Of a stretch of 38,251 bases of DNA, positions 6,418-13,495 are shown one piece after another. Position 1 is the stretch's first letter, and every line of letters begins with the position of its first letter. Origin of the DNA: Patescibacteria group bacterium (GTDB lineage: Bacteria > Patescibacteriota > Microgenomatia > UBA8517); NCBI GenBank assembly GCA_022562395.1, contig JADFPI010000007.1, positions 1 to 38,251 of the forward strand, read 5' to 3'. The translations under genes were made by a program, and so were the position numbers. The notes beneath the pieces were generated by a model, which worked only from the letters and a program-made list of their open reading frames with translations, did no database searches and was not told the DNA's origin.

Positions 6418-6792
6418 TTAACCGACCTTTTCCCTCTCTGTCAATTTATTTTGTTGGGTGCTTTGCAGGACTTGAAGAATCATTGCCTTAGGAGGGTGTT
6501 CGTACATTTTCCTCTCCGAGCCAGAGGCTCTCTCCGCCGGAGGCCACAAGTAAAAACGGCAACCTTGAAAATGATAGTCGGAGACCTTAGAGGCAAGAGG
6601 GTCAATGTCTTTTCCGTCTATTAATATTTGAGGGGAACCAAAAAACCTATACTCCTTCGCCTTCTCGTCGTCTTCAACTACAACAATCTCATAATCGGCC
6701 GGCAACCCCGCCTCGCTTAAAACTTCTTTCAAAACTTTCTCGGCTGTCTCCCAAATGTGGCAGCCGTCATTTCTAATTAGTTGAATCTTCAT
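6418..6792 (-). CDS. Thioredoxin-fold protein of the 'alkylmercury lyase-like' small family
   Basis: A 124-aa protein with the pattern 'I..IRNDGCHIWE' near the N-terminus, a middle 'VVVEDDEKAKEYRFFGSPQILIDGKDIDP' and a late 'CRFY'. These match short thioredoxin-fold proteins that often sit beside merA and are commonly annotated as alkylmercury lyase-like, although they are unlike true MerB. The usual CxxC is reduced to one Cys (C-H-I-W). Residues PPAERASGSE after 'CRFYLW' are encoded by a palindromic insertion (6518-6542). An AGAGGA ribosome site precedes the ATG. It is probably a thiol or metal-handling partner of MerA, from which it is separated by a GAPDH remnant. Confidence 0.65.
   Translation of the reverse strand: MKIQLIRNDGCHIWETAEKVLKEVLSEAGLPADYEIVVVEDDEKAKEYRFFGSPQILIDGKDIDPLASKVSDYHFQGCRFYLWPPAERASGSERKMYEHPPKAMILQVLQSTQQNKLTEREKVG
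6518..6542. repeat. Palindromic insertion inside the thioredoxin-fold gene
   Basis: Two small inverted repeats in tandem: GAGCC-AGA-GGCTC (6518-6530) and CTCCG-C-CGGAG (6532-6542). They encode about ten extra residues between the conserved 'CRFYLW' and 'YEHPPKAMI' segments. Confidence 0.55.
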
Positions 6793-6829
6793 CTTGCTTA
6801 TCCTCTTAATATTTTCTCACCCCCTTTTA

Positions 6830-6933
6830 TCGTTAACAGCAACAATATCAACTTCCGGCTACCCAAAAGCAATCTTAAAAAATTGTCTGCCAATCCTTCC
6901 AAATCCATTTATTGCAACTCTTGCTTTTCTCAT
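6830..6933 (-). pseudogene. GAPDH (gap) N-terminal remnant
   Basis: An ATG overlapping the merA stop opens MRKARVAINGFGRIGRQFFK followed by IAFG-stop-PEVDIVAVNDK. This is the unmistakable start of glyceraldehyde-3-phosphate dehydrogenase: the NAD-binding 'VAINGFGRIGR' and the later 'IVAVND' strand. A TAG interrupts it after 24 codons and the similarity ends after the 'VND', with a TGA soon after. No catalytic domain is present. About 35 codons survive as a spacer between merA and the thioredoxin-fold gene. Confidence 0.85.
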
Positions 6934-8333
6934 ATACAACAGCTTAATTTTGAAATATCCTTCCTAAAAGACACCGCAACAAGTTTAATTGCTTCTGAAA
7001 GCGTAGGGAACATCGGCAGAGAATTGATCACATCATCAATAGTGTTTTTGTTTTTAACCAGCATCATTGCTTCTGCTATTAACTCACTTGCGAGAGGAGA
7101 AAGAATGTGAACCCCCATTATTTCTGATGTTTCAGGGTGAATACTCATACTTATTAGTCCTTCTGTTCTTCGCAGTATTGCGGCTTTTGGAACATGCTCA
7201 AAAGAAACTGTACGACATGCACAAGTCTTCATTCTCTTCATTTGCTCATCTTCAGTAAGGCCAACCCCAGCAAGTTGTGGGTCAGTAAATATGGTGTAGG
7301 GAACAGTATCGTAATCAATAATATTTTTAGTGTTTTTGAGTGCGTTTTCAGCCGCCAATGTTCCTTCTCTTCCAGCTGTTGTCTCTAGTCTTAGTGGTAG
7401 TGCCGCTACATCCCCAACTGCAAAAACATTCGGGTTTTTAGTTTGAAAATTCTCATTTACGATTATTGACTTTCCACTACTTACTTCTACTTTAGCTTGC
7501 TCTAGACCCAAACCACCTGTGTTTGCAGTTTTTCCTGCTGCCAAAAGAATCTCGTCGCAGGATATTTTTTCTTGTTTACCATCTATTTCATAAGTGATAA
7601 CTTTTTTGTTACCTTCTTTTCTAACACTTTTGATTGGAGCATTAGTTTTGACGACAATACCTTCTTTGCTAAACACCTCAATTAGCCTCTTAACCAAATC
7701 TTTATCTCCTGCCCTAAAGATTGCATCACTTCTATGAAGCATTGTTACCTTTATCCCAAAGCGAGTGAACAATTGGGCAAATTCTAAGGCAAGGACTCCA
7801 CCACCTATCACAACCAACTCTTTTGGCTGTCTATCCAACTTCAAAGCTTCTATATGGGTTATATATCCTGCTTCTTTAATTCCTTCTATTGGAGGGACAT
7901 TGGCAGTAGAGCCACTGGCAATAATAAATTTGTCAGCCGTTAAACGCTCGCCATTTACCTCAACTTCTGTTTCGGATACGAATTTCGCTCTACCCTCTAT
8001 AAGTTTTACATTCTCAAGATTCTTAAGTACGCCTTCATACTTTTCCTGACGCATTTTTTCAACCAAAGCAAGCTCATCTGCTACAACTTTCTGAAAATTA
8101 AAGTTTTTGACCTCAAGTTCAATTCCAGGGATACCGTGGTGTTCGGCTAGGTGCAAGACCTCACCAGCATAAAGCAGCGTTTTTGAGGGAACACAGCCAA
8201 CATTCACGCAAGTCCCGCCCAAAGGAAGTCCTTTGTTAATCATGGCGGTTTTAGCATTTAATTCATTGGCCTTGATTGCGGCAGCAAAAGCCCCCGCTCC
8301 TCCACCAACTATGATTAAGTCATATTTATTCAT
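6930..8333 (-). CDS. merA: Mercuric reductase MerA (without N-terminal HMA domain)
   Basis: A 467-aa flavoprotein disulfide reductase. It has the FAD motif GGGAGAFAAAI (residues 10-20), the redox cysteines GGTCVNVGCVPSK (C42/C47), NAD(P)H motif VIGGGVLALEFAQ, FAD motif NVFAVGDVA, and the C-terminal 'FPTLSEAIKLVAVSFRKDISKLSCC'. The final vicinal pair C465-C466 is the hallmark of MerA and is absent from lipoamide dehydrogenase, where a catalytic His-Glu pair sits instead; here the tail ends CCI rather than the usual CCAG. MerA reduces Hg(II) to volatile Hg(0) with NADPH. The missing mercury-binding N-domain is supplied in trans by the anchored HMA protein whose stop overlaps the merA start. Confidence 0.92.
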   Translation of the reverse strand: MNKYDLIIVGGGAGAFAAAIKANELNAKTAMINKGLPLGGTCVNVGCVPSKTLLYAGEVLHLAEHHGIPGIELEVKNFNFQKVVADELALVEKMRQEKYEGVLKNLENVKLIEGRAKFVSETEVEVNGERLTADKFIIASGSTANVPPIEGIKEAGYITHIEALKLDRQPKELVVIGGGVLALEFAQLFTRFGIKVTMLHRSDAIFRAGDKDLVKRLIEVFSKEGIVVKTNAPIKSVRKEGNKKVITYEIDGKQEKISCDEILLAAGKTANTGGLGLEQAKVEVSSGKSIIVNENFQTKNPNVFAVGDVAALPLRLETTAGREGTLAAENALKNTKNIIDYDTVPYTIFTDPQLAGVGLTEDEQMKRMKTCACRTVSFEHVPKAAILRRTEGLISMSIHPETSEIMGVHILSPLASELIAEAMMLVKNKNTIDDVINSLPMFPTLSEAIKLVAVSFRKDISKLSCCI

Positions 8334-8911
8334 TATTCTTGTAACTGAGCTAACAACTCATCCAATAAATCTTCTGCCTGCTGATAATCTTGCTGGACAA
8401 TAGCTTGGTCAATCTTGTCAAACTGGCCTTGGTAATCTACAGGATTACTAAGCTGTGATACTATGCCTGCTGCATCTTGAAGTTTGAGCGCTAAAGCCTG
8501 AGGGAGATTGGTGGTCGACGGTGTTTTTGCCTGGCTACCGCCAGTATATGACACATCGCTTACTGATTGCTTACCATAAGCAGCGAGAATTTCGTTACCA
8601 AGTATTACATCTTTACCCACAATAGACGAGTCATAAATAACATCAACCTGTTTAGTGGCTAAGCTGGCGTTAACACTTTGCACACCATCGATAGCCTTTA
8701 GATATCCTTCAACAGAGGCAGAGCATCCAATACAAAACATTCCAGGAGCTTTGAAAGAAAGCAATCGTAAATTTTGATTATTGCCTATAACATCTGTGCC
8801 TGTGCTTAGCTTATCAAGCCTACTATTTAACAATATAATCCCTCCAATAAGCCCAACAACGACAATTATTGCTATGGGTAAAACGATAGATTTTACTTTA
8901 TTATCTGCCAC
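8333..8911 (-). CDS. MerP-like membrane-anchored HMA (heavy-metal-binding) protein
   Basis: 192 aa: one N-terminal membrane anchor (IVLPIAIIVVVGLIGGIILL), then an HMA domain with the metal site GMFCIGC (C60/C63) in the usual 'M-x-C-x-x-C' loop, then a helical Gln/Leu-rich tail (about 60 aa). HMA proteins pass soft metals; in mer operons the periplasmic MerP gives Hg(II) to the inner-membrane carrier. Here the protein is tethered and faces outward, as suits a cell with one membrane. The start is GTG, preceded by GGAGGTGAG at good spacing, and the stop codon overlaps the merA start. The tail has no known role; it may form a coiled-coil. Confidence 0.8.
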   Translation of the reverse strand: MADNKVKSIVLPIAIIVVVGLIGGIILLNSRLDKLSTGTDVIGNNQNLRLLSFKAPGMFCIGCSASVEGYLKAIDGVQSVNASLATKQVDVIYDSSIVGKDVILGNEILAAYGKQSVSDVSYTGGSQAKTPSTTNLPQALALKLQDAAGIVSQLSNPVDYQGQFDKIDQAIVQQDYQQAEDLLDELLAQLQE

Positions 8912-8925
8912 ATAGGCTCACCTCC

Positions 8926-9753
8926 TCACATTCCAGTTTTTACATAAAACGCTACTAGGAACAATGCTGTTGCAATAAGTATTGCCCCAGACAGTTTCTT
9001 GATAGTTTCAGCTTTTCCTGCAACGGTTTGCAGTAATTTCTGCTTACCTGAAGCTAGAATAAGGGTTGCAATGGTAAGCATGGCTGAAAGTGCTAGGCCG
9101 TAAGCAATAAAGGCTGAGAAACCAACAACGAATTTACCTGAAATAATGGGAATTAAAGCAATCGTGAGTATCACCGGTAAAAAGCAGGCTGCACCCGCAA
9201 TAGCATAAATAATCCCATATCCAAAGGCTCCCCAGTTTTTGAATCTTACAGATAGCTTATTTATCCACTTATCAAGAAAACCTGTTGGTAGTTGCTTACC
9301 TGTAAGCAGTACAAAGCCAAAAACAAAAATAAGCGCAATTACTCCCAGCTTAAGATAATTAGCGTAAAAAGCAAGTTGAGTACCAAAAAAGGCAAGAATT
9401 GCTCCTAAAATCACATAAAAACTAATAATGCCAGCCGATGCAGTGCCTGCAAAGCGCAAGGCTTGTTTCTTGGGTGAACCTTTCCCCTCTTTGCTTGCCA
9501 AGAAAAAGGCGGCGTAAGCTGGAAAAACAGCAAAAGGACATGGTGCAAAAAATGATAAAACACCAGCAATAATTGCAAACCCTACAACGCCTGCTAGGGG
9601 TAGTGTCGCTGCTTTACTGGCTTGAGGAATAACATATCCGTAAAATCCTTGCCACCCCAGGATGTAAATGAGAACAATTATTGTGAGTATTGCTGCACCC
9701 CACAGCCATAACGAGACTTTGTTTACTTGTGTTGTTTTAGCTTTTGTATTCAT
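8926..9753 (-). CDS. CcdA/DsbD-family membrane protein of the mer-like operon (third copy)
   Basis: 275 aa with about seven hydrophobic helices. The two family cysteines lie in FFAPCPFAVFPAY and GAACFLPVI, i.e. one Cys with adjacent prolines in the first helix of each half. CcdA carries electrons from cytosolic thioredoxin across the membrane to outward thiols. In this operon the cysteine pair could instead relay Hg(II) from the HMA protein inward, the task of MerT, MerC or MerF, none of which is present. It shares the start MNTKAK and about 25 identical bases with the preceding ccdA gene. No Shine-Dalgarno is seen. Confidence 0.8.
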   Translation of the reverse strand: MNTKAKTTQVNKVSLWLWGAAILTIIVLIYILGWQGFYGYVIPQASKAATLPLAGVVGFAIIAGVLSFFAPCPFAVFPAYAAFFLASKEGKGSPKKQALRFAGTASAGIISFYVILGAILAFFGTQLAFYANYLKLGVIALIFVFGFVLLTGKQLPTGFLDKWINKLSVRFKNWGAFGYGIIYAIAGAACFLPVILTIALIPIISGKFVVGFSAFIAYGLALSAMLTIATLILASGKQKLLQTVAGKAETIKKLSGAILIATALFLVAFYVKTGM

Positions 9754-9792
9754 TGAGTTTGAGGTGATTCATTGATTAAGTTTTTTTACGAA

Positions 9793-10695
9793 TTAACCAC
9801 CGAAAGCTTTCGGTCCTATGAAAAGTATCCAAAAGGTGATAGAAAATGCACCCAAAATAATAAGGCCGACACCGCTAATAAGATGAACCATCTCCCGCTT
9901 GCTTGAAATCAAGGCAACCATGCGCTGTGGGCTAACTTTTACGCTTGCTAAAAGTCCAAAGGCCGCCAGTGGTAAAATTCTTCCCAAAGCCAGAACTCCG
10001 CCAAGAAGAGCTCCATAAAATGGATTGCCAACCAATGCTGTCCAAAGGAGAACAGCATGGTAGGTGGGAAATGGGCACCCTACGCCCAAGGCTCCACCCA
10101 ATGTTGCACCAACTGTAAAAGACTTTCTGTAACCGCTCATCTTAAGACTTGATTCTTGAGCTTTGTGAAAAAGACCACTCAATAGACCTCGTTGGCGGAT
10201 AAACCCGAACTCAGCTAAGCCAAAATAAAGCACAATAAATCCAACAAGAGAAAATACTATCACTGCCGTTTGCAAGGCCGACTCGCTGAATCCTTTGAGT
10301 AATGAAATAACCTGTCCTCCTAAAAGACCCACAATTCCACCAACTAAGGCACCGACAAGAATGAGGCCGAGTGAGTACCAAAAAAGATTAATGAGCCAAT
10401 TCGGCTTTTTTATATTCGCATCGCTTGCCTTTGTCTGAATTGTGGGTGCAAAAGTAAAGAGAATTGGTAAAAAGCAAGGGGTAACCACCATTGAGATACC
10501 TATTGCAAAAGCGATAACAAGTGCCGGTAACGCCCCGGGAATTCCTTCAACGGCCGTGCTTGTTGTACCGGAAAGGAAAACTTGTATTGTGGTTGGCAAT
10601 TCCTTCAAAAATGGCAGTTGACTGAAAATCAATGCCAACCCAATACCTACAAGGATTGAGGTAATTAAAATTATGAATTTAGCTTTTGTATTCAT
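9793..10695 (-). CDS. CcdA-family membrane protein of the mer-like operon (second copy)
   Basis: 300 aa from the ATG at 10695 (MNTKAKFIIL), which overlaps the end of the thioredoxin gene by 17 nt; the track start at 10737 overlaps it more and adds a non-family extension. Two halves each carry a cysteine: MVVTPCFLPILF and GALGVGCPFPTYH. The second motif is shared with the first copy (GVGCPNPAFY), so these two are closer to each other than to the third. The product is a polytopic membrane thiol or metal conduit. It lacks any soluble thioredoxin domain; the small thioredoxin encoded just upstream may be its partner. Confidence 0.8.
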   Translation of the reverse strand: MNTKAKFIILITSILVGIGLALIFSQLPFLKELPTTIQVFLSGTTSTAVEGIPGALPALVIAFAIGISMVVTPCFLPILFTFAPTIQTKASDANIKKPNWLINLFWYSLGLILVGALVGGIVGLLGGQVISLLKGFSESALQTAVIVFSLVGFIVLYFGLAEFGFIRQRGLLSGLFHKAQESSLKMSGYRKSFTVGATLGGALGVGCPFPTYHAVLLWTALVGNPFYGALLGGVLALGRILPLAAFGLLASVKVSPQRMVALISSKREMVHLISGVGLIILGAFSITFWILFIGPKAFGG

Positions 10696-10960
10696 TGAGT
10701 TTATTTCTAAGCTGAGACTCGCTAGCTCCACCAACAAAAGCCAACTTGCCGTTGATAATCACGCCCGGGCTTGACATAATTCCGTATTTCTGCACCAGCT
10801 TCATTCCCTCTTCTTCAATCATGGATATTTCTTGTACTTTCATATCTGGAAATTCAGGAGCAAGTTTTTCTAGTAAGTCCTTTACCTGGCCACAGTGACT
10901 ACAATGCTCGGTTTTAACCAATTGAACATCAATGCTTCGACCTTGCTCACCACTAGTCAT
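10679..10960 (-). CDS. Small thioredoxin/glutaredoxin-like protein
   Basis: 93 aa with the redox motif CSHC in KTEHCSHCGQVKDLLEKL, followed by a short central strand and a cis-proline loop (IMSSPGVIING). It resembles the small archaeal-type thioredoxins of the MTH895/thioredoxin_3 group. It has no signal or anchor, so it is cytoplasmic. It is translationally coupled on both sides: its ATG lies inside the end of the upstream ccdA, behind GGGAGGTGG, and its end overlaps the next ccdA. The position between two CcdA homologues suggests it is the reductant or acceptor that works with them. Confidence 0.8.
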   Translation of the reverse strand: MTSGEQGRSIDVQLVKTEHCSHCGQVKDLLEKLAPEFPDMKVQEISMIEEEGMKLVQKYGIMSSPGVIINGKLAFVGGASESQLRNKLNEYKS

Positions 10961-12062
10961 GTCCGCCCACCTCCCTTGCCCCGCCGAAGCTATCTAGCGA
11001 AGGCGGGTCGTCGGTATGTACATCGTCAATTCCGTGCTTATGCTCTGCTTCTATTGTTCCACTAATCGCAAGGATTATAAGCCCAAACAAAAATGCCACA
11101 ATAAGCAAAGCCTTTTTCCTAGAAACCATTTTCTTAGAAGTTGCCCAGAGAATAGAAATTCCCACTAGTCCTAAAAATAGTGTCCAGCCCGCCCAAAAGG
11201 GAGCTACAAAAAGCCCTTGTGCAACAGGATGGCCTGGGGCTTCAGCCAGTTGTGGGGCAATATTAAATATAAACTTGTTCCACGAAGCGTGGAAGACCGA
11301 ATCTTCCCACCAAGGCATGCCAAAAACTCCATAAGTTAAGATAAACGACCCCACAAAAACTAAAGCCCAGCCCATTAGTTTGTCGACAACCTGTTTTTTT
11401 GTTGTTAAAAATCCAGTCGCGTTTACCCCAAGAATTCCCAGAATTGCCAAAAAGATAAGGGGTGTGGCTCGTCCAAGGCCGTGAACAAATCCCAACAGCC
11501 AGCCTGTACCTATCTCGCCCACGGTGGCTATATAGCCAAGCAAAACGTAAAAGGCAGGGTTGGGACAACCTACTCCTGCGTTGCCCAAGAAAAGACCCAT
11601 GGTAAATACACGTAGATACTCTCCCTGACGCTGAATAAAAGAAGGAAGGGCCCCCGAAAATGAGGGGACTGTCCATTTAATAAGTCTTAATTCCGAAATT
11701 CCAAACAATAAAGCTGCAGTTCCTGCGATGGTGAACATTATCCGGGTTGCGCTATCCAATCCCAAATACTGCCCAATCACGGCCATAAATACACCGTAAA
11801 ACGAGAGCGTGATTGATACACCGAGGCCAAAAAGAACTGCCATTATAATGCCCTTTTTAGGTTTTTCACCCATTGTCAAGGGCACTATGATGAAAGCCAA
11901 AGGCAGAGTGCAAGGCAAAAAGATCATTGACAATCCCGCGGCGTAGGCAAGAGTCAGGCTTACCGTTTGGCCTGATTTGGTTAAGTAAAAGAGCCCCAGA
12001 AGGATAATTGAAAAAAGAACAAAGGCAATACTAACTAGACTGACTTTTTCTTTATTACTCAT
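10953..12062 (-). CDS. CcdA-family membrane protein with His/Asp-rich tail (first copy)
   Basis: 369 aa, longer than ordinary CcdA (about 240). The core has the two cysteine motifs MIFLPCTLPLAF and AGVGCPNPAFY. A loop (YGVFGMPWWEDSVFHASWNKF) and two or three extra helices follow, then a C-terminal tail EAEHKHGIDDVHTDD rich in His and Asp that could bind metal. The residues DPPSLDSFGGAR in that tail are encoded by a palindromic insertion (10980-11007). Start ATG at 12062 overlaps the arsR stop region and has AAGGAGGACG upstream. It is the first structural gene of the operon. Confidence 0.8.
   Translation of the reverse strand: MSNKEKVSLVSIAFVLFSIILLGLFYLTKSGQTVSLTLAYAAGLSMIFLPCTLPLAFIIVPLTMGEKPKKGIIMAVLFGLGVSITLSFYGVFMAVIGQYLGLDSATRIMFTIAGTAALLFGISELRLIKWTVPSFSGALPSFIQRQGEYLRVFTMGLFLGNAGVGCPNPAFYVLLGYIATVGEIGTGWLLGFVHGLGRATPLIFLAILGILGVNATGFLTTKKQVVDKLMGWALVFVGSFILTYGVFGMPWWEDSVFHASWNKFIFNIAPQLAEAPGHPVAQGLFVAPFWAGWTLFLGLVGISILWATSKKMVSRKKALLIVAFLFGLIILAISGTIEAEHKHGIDDVHTDDPPSLDSFGGAREVGGHD
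10980..11007. repeat. Palindromic insertion inside the first ccdA gene
   Basis: CCCGCC...GGCGGG arms with an inner AGC/GCT stem and a symmetric unpaired GAA/GAA loop. It keeps the frame and adds about ten residues to the C-terminal tail. Confidence 0.55.
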
Positions 12063-12363
12063 GGTCGTCCTCCTTACAATTAACGCAGTACGTATTTACA
12101 TGCCTATCCATTAGCGCCAGTAGAGGCTGAATAGTTTTCTTGTTAAGGGAATAAACCCGCTCTTTACCATTTTGCTTTACCTCAACAAAATGGCATTCGT
12201 GAAGCCTTTTTAGGTTGTGCGATACAAGAGTCTGCTCTAGTTTTACACCTTCAACGATATCTGTAACATTTTTTGCGCCGCGCTCTTGTAAGAAGTGAAT
12301 TATTTTCAATCTATTAACATTTGCTAACGTCCTGAAGAATCTCTTGTATGACTTATTCATCAT
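12055..12363 (-). CDS. ArsR/SmtB-family metal-responsive repressor
   Basis: A 102-aa winged-helix protein: 'FFRTLANVNRLKIIHFLQERG', recognition helix 'EQTLVSHNLKRLHECHFVEVKQNGKERVYSL'. Possible metal ligands are C57 in the helix after the recognition helix and a C-terminal cluster C93-x-x-C96 with H101 (YCVNCKEDDHE). The operator is at 12377-12396. ArsR proteins leave DNA when they bind metal; in several lineages an ArsR-type protein replaces MerR as the mercury sensor. The start is ATG at 12363, 8 nt after the -10 box; a second ATG follows directly. It is the first gene of the mer-like operon and should autoregulate it. Confidence 0.9.
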   Translation of the reverse strand: MMNKSYKRFFRTLANVNRLKIIHFLQERGAKNVTDIVEGVKLEQTLVSHNLKRLHECHFVEVKQNGKERVYSLNKKTIQPLLALMDRHVNTYCVNCKEDDHE

Positions 12364-12371
12364 ATGAAGTA

Positions 12372-12400
12372 ATTATCATACCTTAATTGAAGTATGTCAA
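12372..12400 (-). promoter_or_regulatory. arsR/mer promoter with ArsR-type operator
   Basis: Minus strand: TTGACA (12400-12395), a 17-nt spacer, GATAAT (12377-12372), then the ATG after 8 nt. The near-palindrome CATACCTTAATTGAAGTATG (12377-12396) fills the spacer between -35 and -10, where a bound repressor would block polymerase. The -35 overlaps the stop codon of the upstream 39-aa gene. Confidence 0.8.
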
Positions 12401-12516
12401 GCCAGACTCACTTTCTCTCCTCCTTTTACAGCCGCAATCCAAAAAGAAACAAGCGCCAGCACGCCGAGGATTCCAGAAATTACGGCGACTGCGTGTAATA
12501 TCGGCGACCACTTCAT
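12397..12516 (-). CDS. 39-aa single-pass membrane peptide
   Basis: A short frame absent from the ORF track: MKWSPILHAVAVISGILGV followed by LALVSFWIAAVKGGEK. It is one clear transmembrane helix with a Lys-containing end. The ATG at 12516 is preceded by GGAGGTGAT, one of the best Shine-Dalgarno sequences of the window, at proper spacing, which argues for real translation. It begins 12 nt after the L,D-transpeptidase stop and so is the third gene of that BlaI-controlled unit. No family recognised; perhaps a small partner of a membrane enzyme. Confidence 0.65.
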   Translation of the reverse strand: MKWSPILHAVAVISGILGVLALVSFWIAAVKGGEKVSLA

Positions 12517-12528
12517 GTCAATCACCTC

Positions 12529-13242
12529 CTAACTTGTGGGTGTTTTACCGTAAATAATAATTCTGGTTCCGGGATTATGGTTAGTTACTTTTATTGATTG
12601 GTGTCCTTCCAACCCCGGCGCTGCCCAGTAATATAGCTTTTTTGCATCAGGGGTTTTTAAGTTAACACAGCCGTGGCTCATCGGATGGCCAAAATTATTG
12701 TGCCAATAAGTACCGTGAATGGCGTAGCCCTTCCACCCAGGAATTTTATCGTTTGAGAAAAACATCACAAAGGGCACGTTGGGCAAATCATAATAAGTTC
12801 CCAAAGCCCTACTCCCCCCTCTCATTCTGGTGTAGCGCAATTTAATCCAAGGCCTAAATTCACCAGTCGGAGTTGCCCACCAGGGTTTACCGGTAGAGAT
12901 GACAAAATCAAAAACTTTTTTATCACCCTCATAGGCATACAGCCTCTGATTTGTCAGATCTACTTCTATTCGCTTTCCCCTTAATGTTGCTTCTCCCAAA
13001 ACATCTGTTTGTATCAGTGTACCTGGGGTGGCATTAGCCAAAGCGATTGATCGGCCTTCAAAAAAAGCAGTTGCCAAGCTGCTATCAAAATTGCCTGCAA
13101 CATCACTAAAATCAATATTGTGTTGGCCAGTTCTAAGAAAAAACCCTCCTCTAGTATTTGTTAATCCGGCAGCAACTAACACTATTAGTGCAGCCAGACC
13201 GACAACTATTTTCTTGTAAGGAACTCTTTTCTTTCTACTCAT
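12529..13242 (-). CDS. L,D-transpeptidase (YkuD domain), membrane-anchored
   Basis: 237 aa: an N-terminal anchor (KIVVGLAALIVLVAAGL), a spacer, a beta strand typical of the family (IEVDLTNQRLYAYEGD, residues 92-107), then the YkuD active site with His176 (AIHGTYW) and the catalytic Cys192 in MSHGCVNL. These enzymes cross-link peptidoglycan at 3-3 links, or attach proteins, through a cysteine thioester and resist most beta-lactams. The catalytic thiol is outside the membrane and must stay reduced, linking it to the CcdA/DsbA genes under the same operator type. It overlaps the preceding small gene by 4 nt (ATGA). Confidence 0.92.
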   Translation of the reverse strand: MSRKKRVPYKKIVVGLAALIVLVAAGLTNTRGGFFLRTGQHNIDFSDVAGNFDSSLATAFFEGRSIALANATPGTLIQTDVLGEATLRGKRIEVDLTNQRLYAYEGDKKVFDFVISTGKPWWATPTGEFRPWIKLRYTRMRGGSRALGTYYDLPNVPFVMFFSNDKIPGWKGYAIHGTYWHNNFGHPMSHGCVNLKTPDAKKLYYWAAPGLEGHQSIKVTNHNPGTRIIIYGKTPTS

Positions 13243-13424
13243 TTCTTACCTTTCATCATTCGCCGGTGTAAGAAATAATTGCTCATGGCAACGGCACCCA
13301 TTACGAACATGCCAAAACCCATTATTGAATTGCCTCGACTAAACCAAATGAAAGCAAGTAAGAAAAGAGCGGCACTACCCAAAAAGATTATTAACATAGC
13401 AACTTGATGAAGTACCTCGGGCAT
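13239..13424 (-). CDS. Small two-helix membrane protein, 61 aa
   Basis: Two hydrophobic segments (VAMLIIFLGSAALFLLAFIWF and MGFGMFVMGAVAMSNYFL) and a basic C-terminus (HRRMMKGKK). No known family. It is the first gene after BlaI-type operator 3 and overlaps the transpeptidase gene by ATGA, so the two are co-translated. There is no Shine-Dalgarno; a TATATT box 5 nt before the ATG could give a leaderless transcript in addition to the operator promoter. Confidence 0.7.
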   Translation of the reverse strand: MPEVLHQVAMLIIFLGSAALFLLAFIWFSRGNSIMGFGMFVMGAVAMSNYFLHRRMMKGKK

Positions 13425-13457
13425 ACTTCAATATACAACTAAAGGTAGCGTAATTTC

Positions 13458-13495
13458 TACTACAGCTTGTAATAGTTACTTCAAATACTTGTCAA
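13458..13495 (-). promoter_or_regulatory. BlaI-type operator 3 and promoter (transpeptidase operon)
   Basis: The half-sites TACTACA (13458-13464) and TGTAATA (13468-13474) flank GCT. On the minus strand TTGACA (13495-13490) lies 18 nt before TACAAG, which is inside the operator. The geometry is the same as at the two other BlaI sites. The -35 lies in the last codons of the upstream hydrolase gene. The leader would be about 35-40 nt, longer than at the other two. Confidence 0.7.

Noticed and set aside
6830-6933. TGA or TAG recoding (as in some CPR codes) restoring the GAPDH frame
   Set aside because: TGA clearly ends other genes here (for example the ATGA overlaps of blaI/M56 and of the ATPase/exchanger), and similarity to GAPDH ends after 'VND' anyway.
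6930-8333. Dihydrolipoamide dehydrogenase instead of MerA
   Set aside because: The C-terminal vicinal cysteines and the FRKDISKLSCC tail are specific for MerA; the HMA protein and ArsR neighbours agree.
11263-11676. 137-aa ORF on the minus strand
   Set aside because: It is a shadow of the first ccdA gene in another frame.
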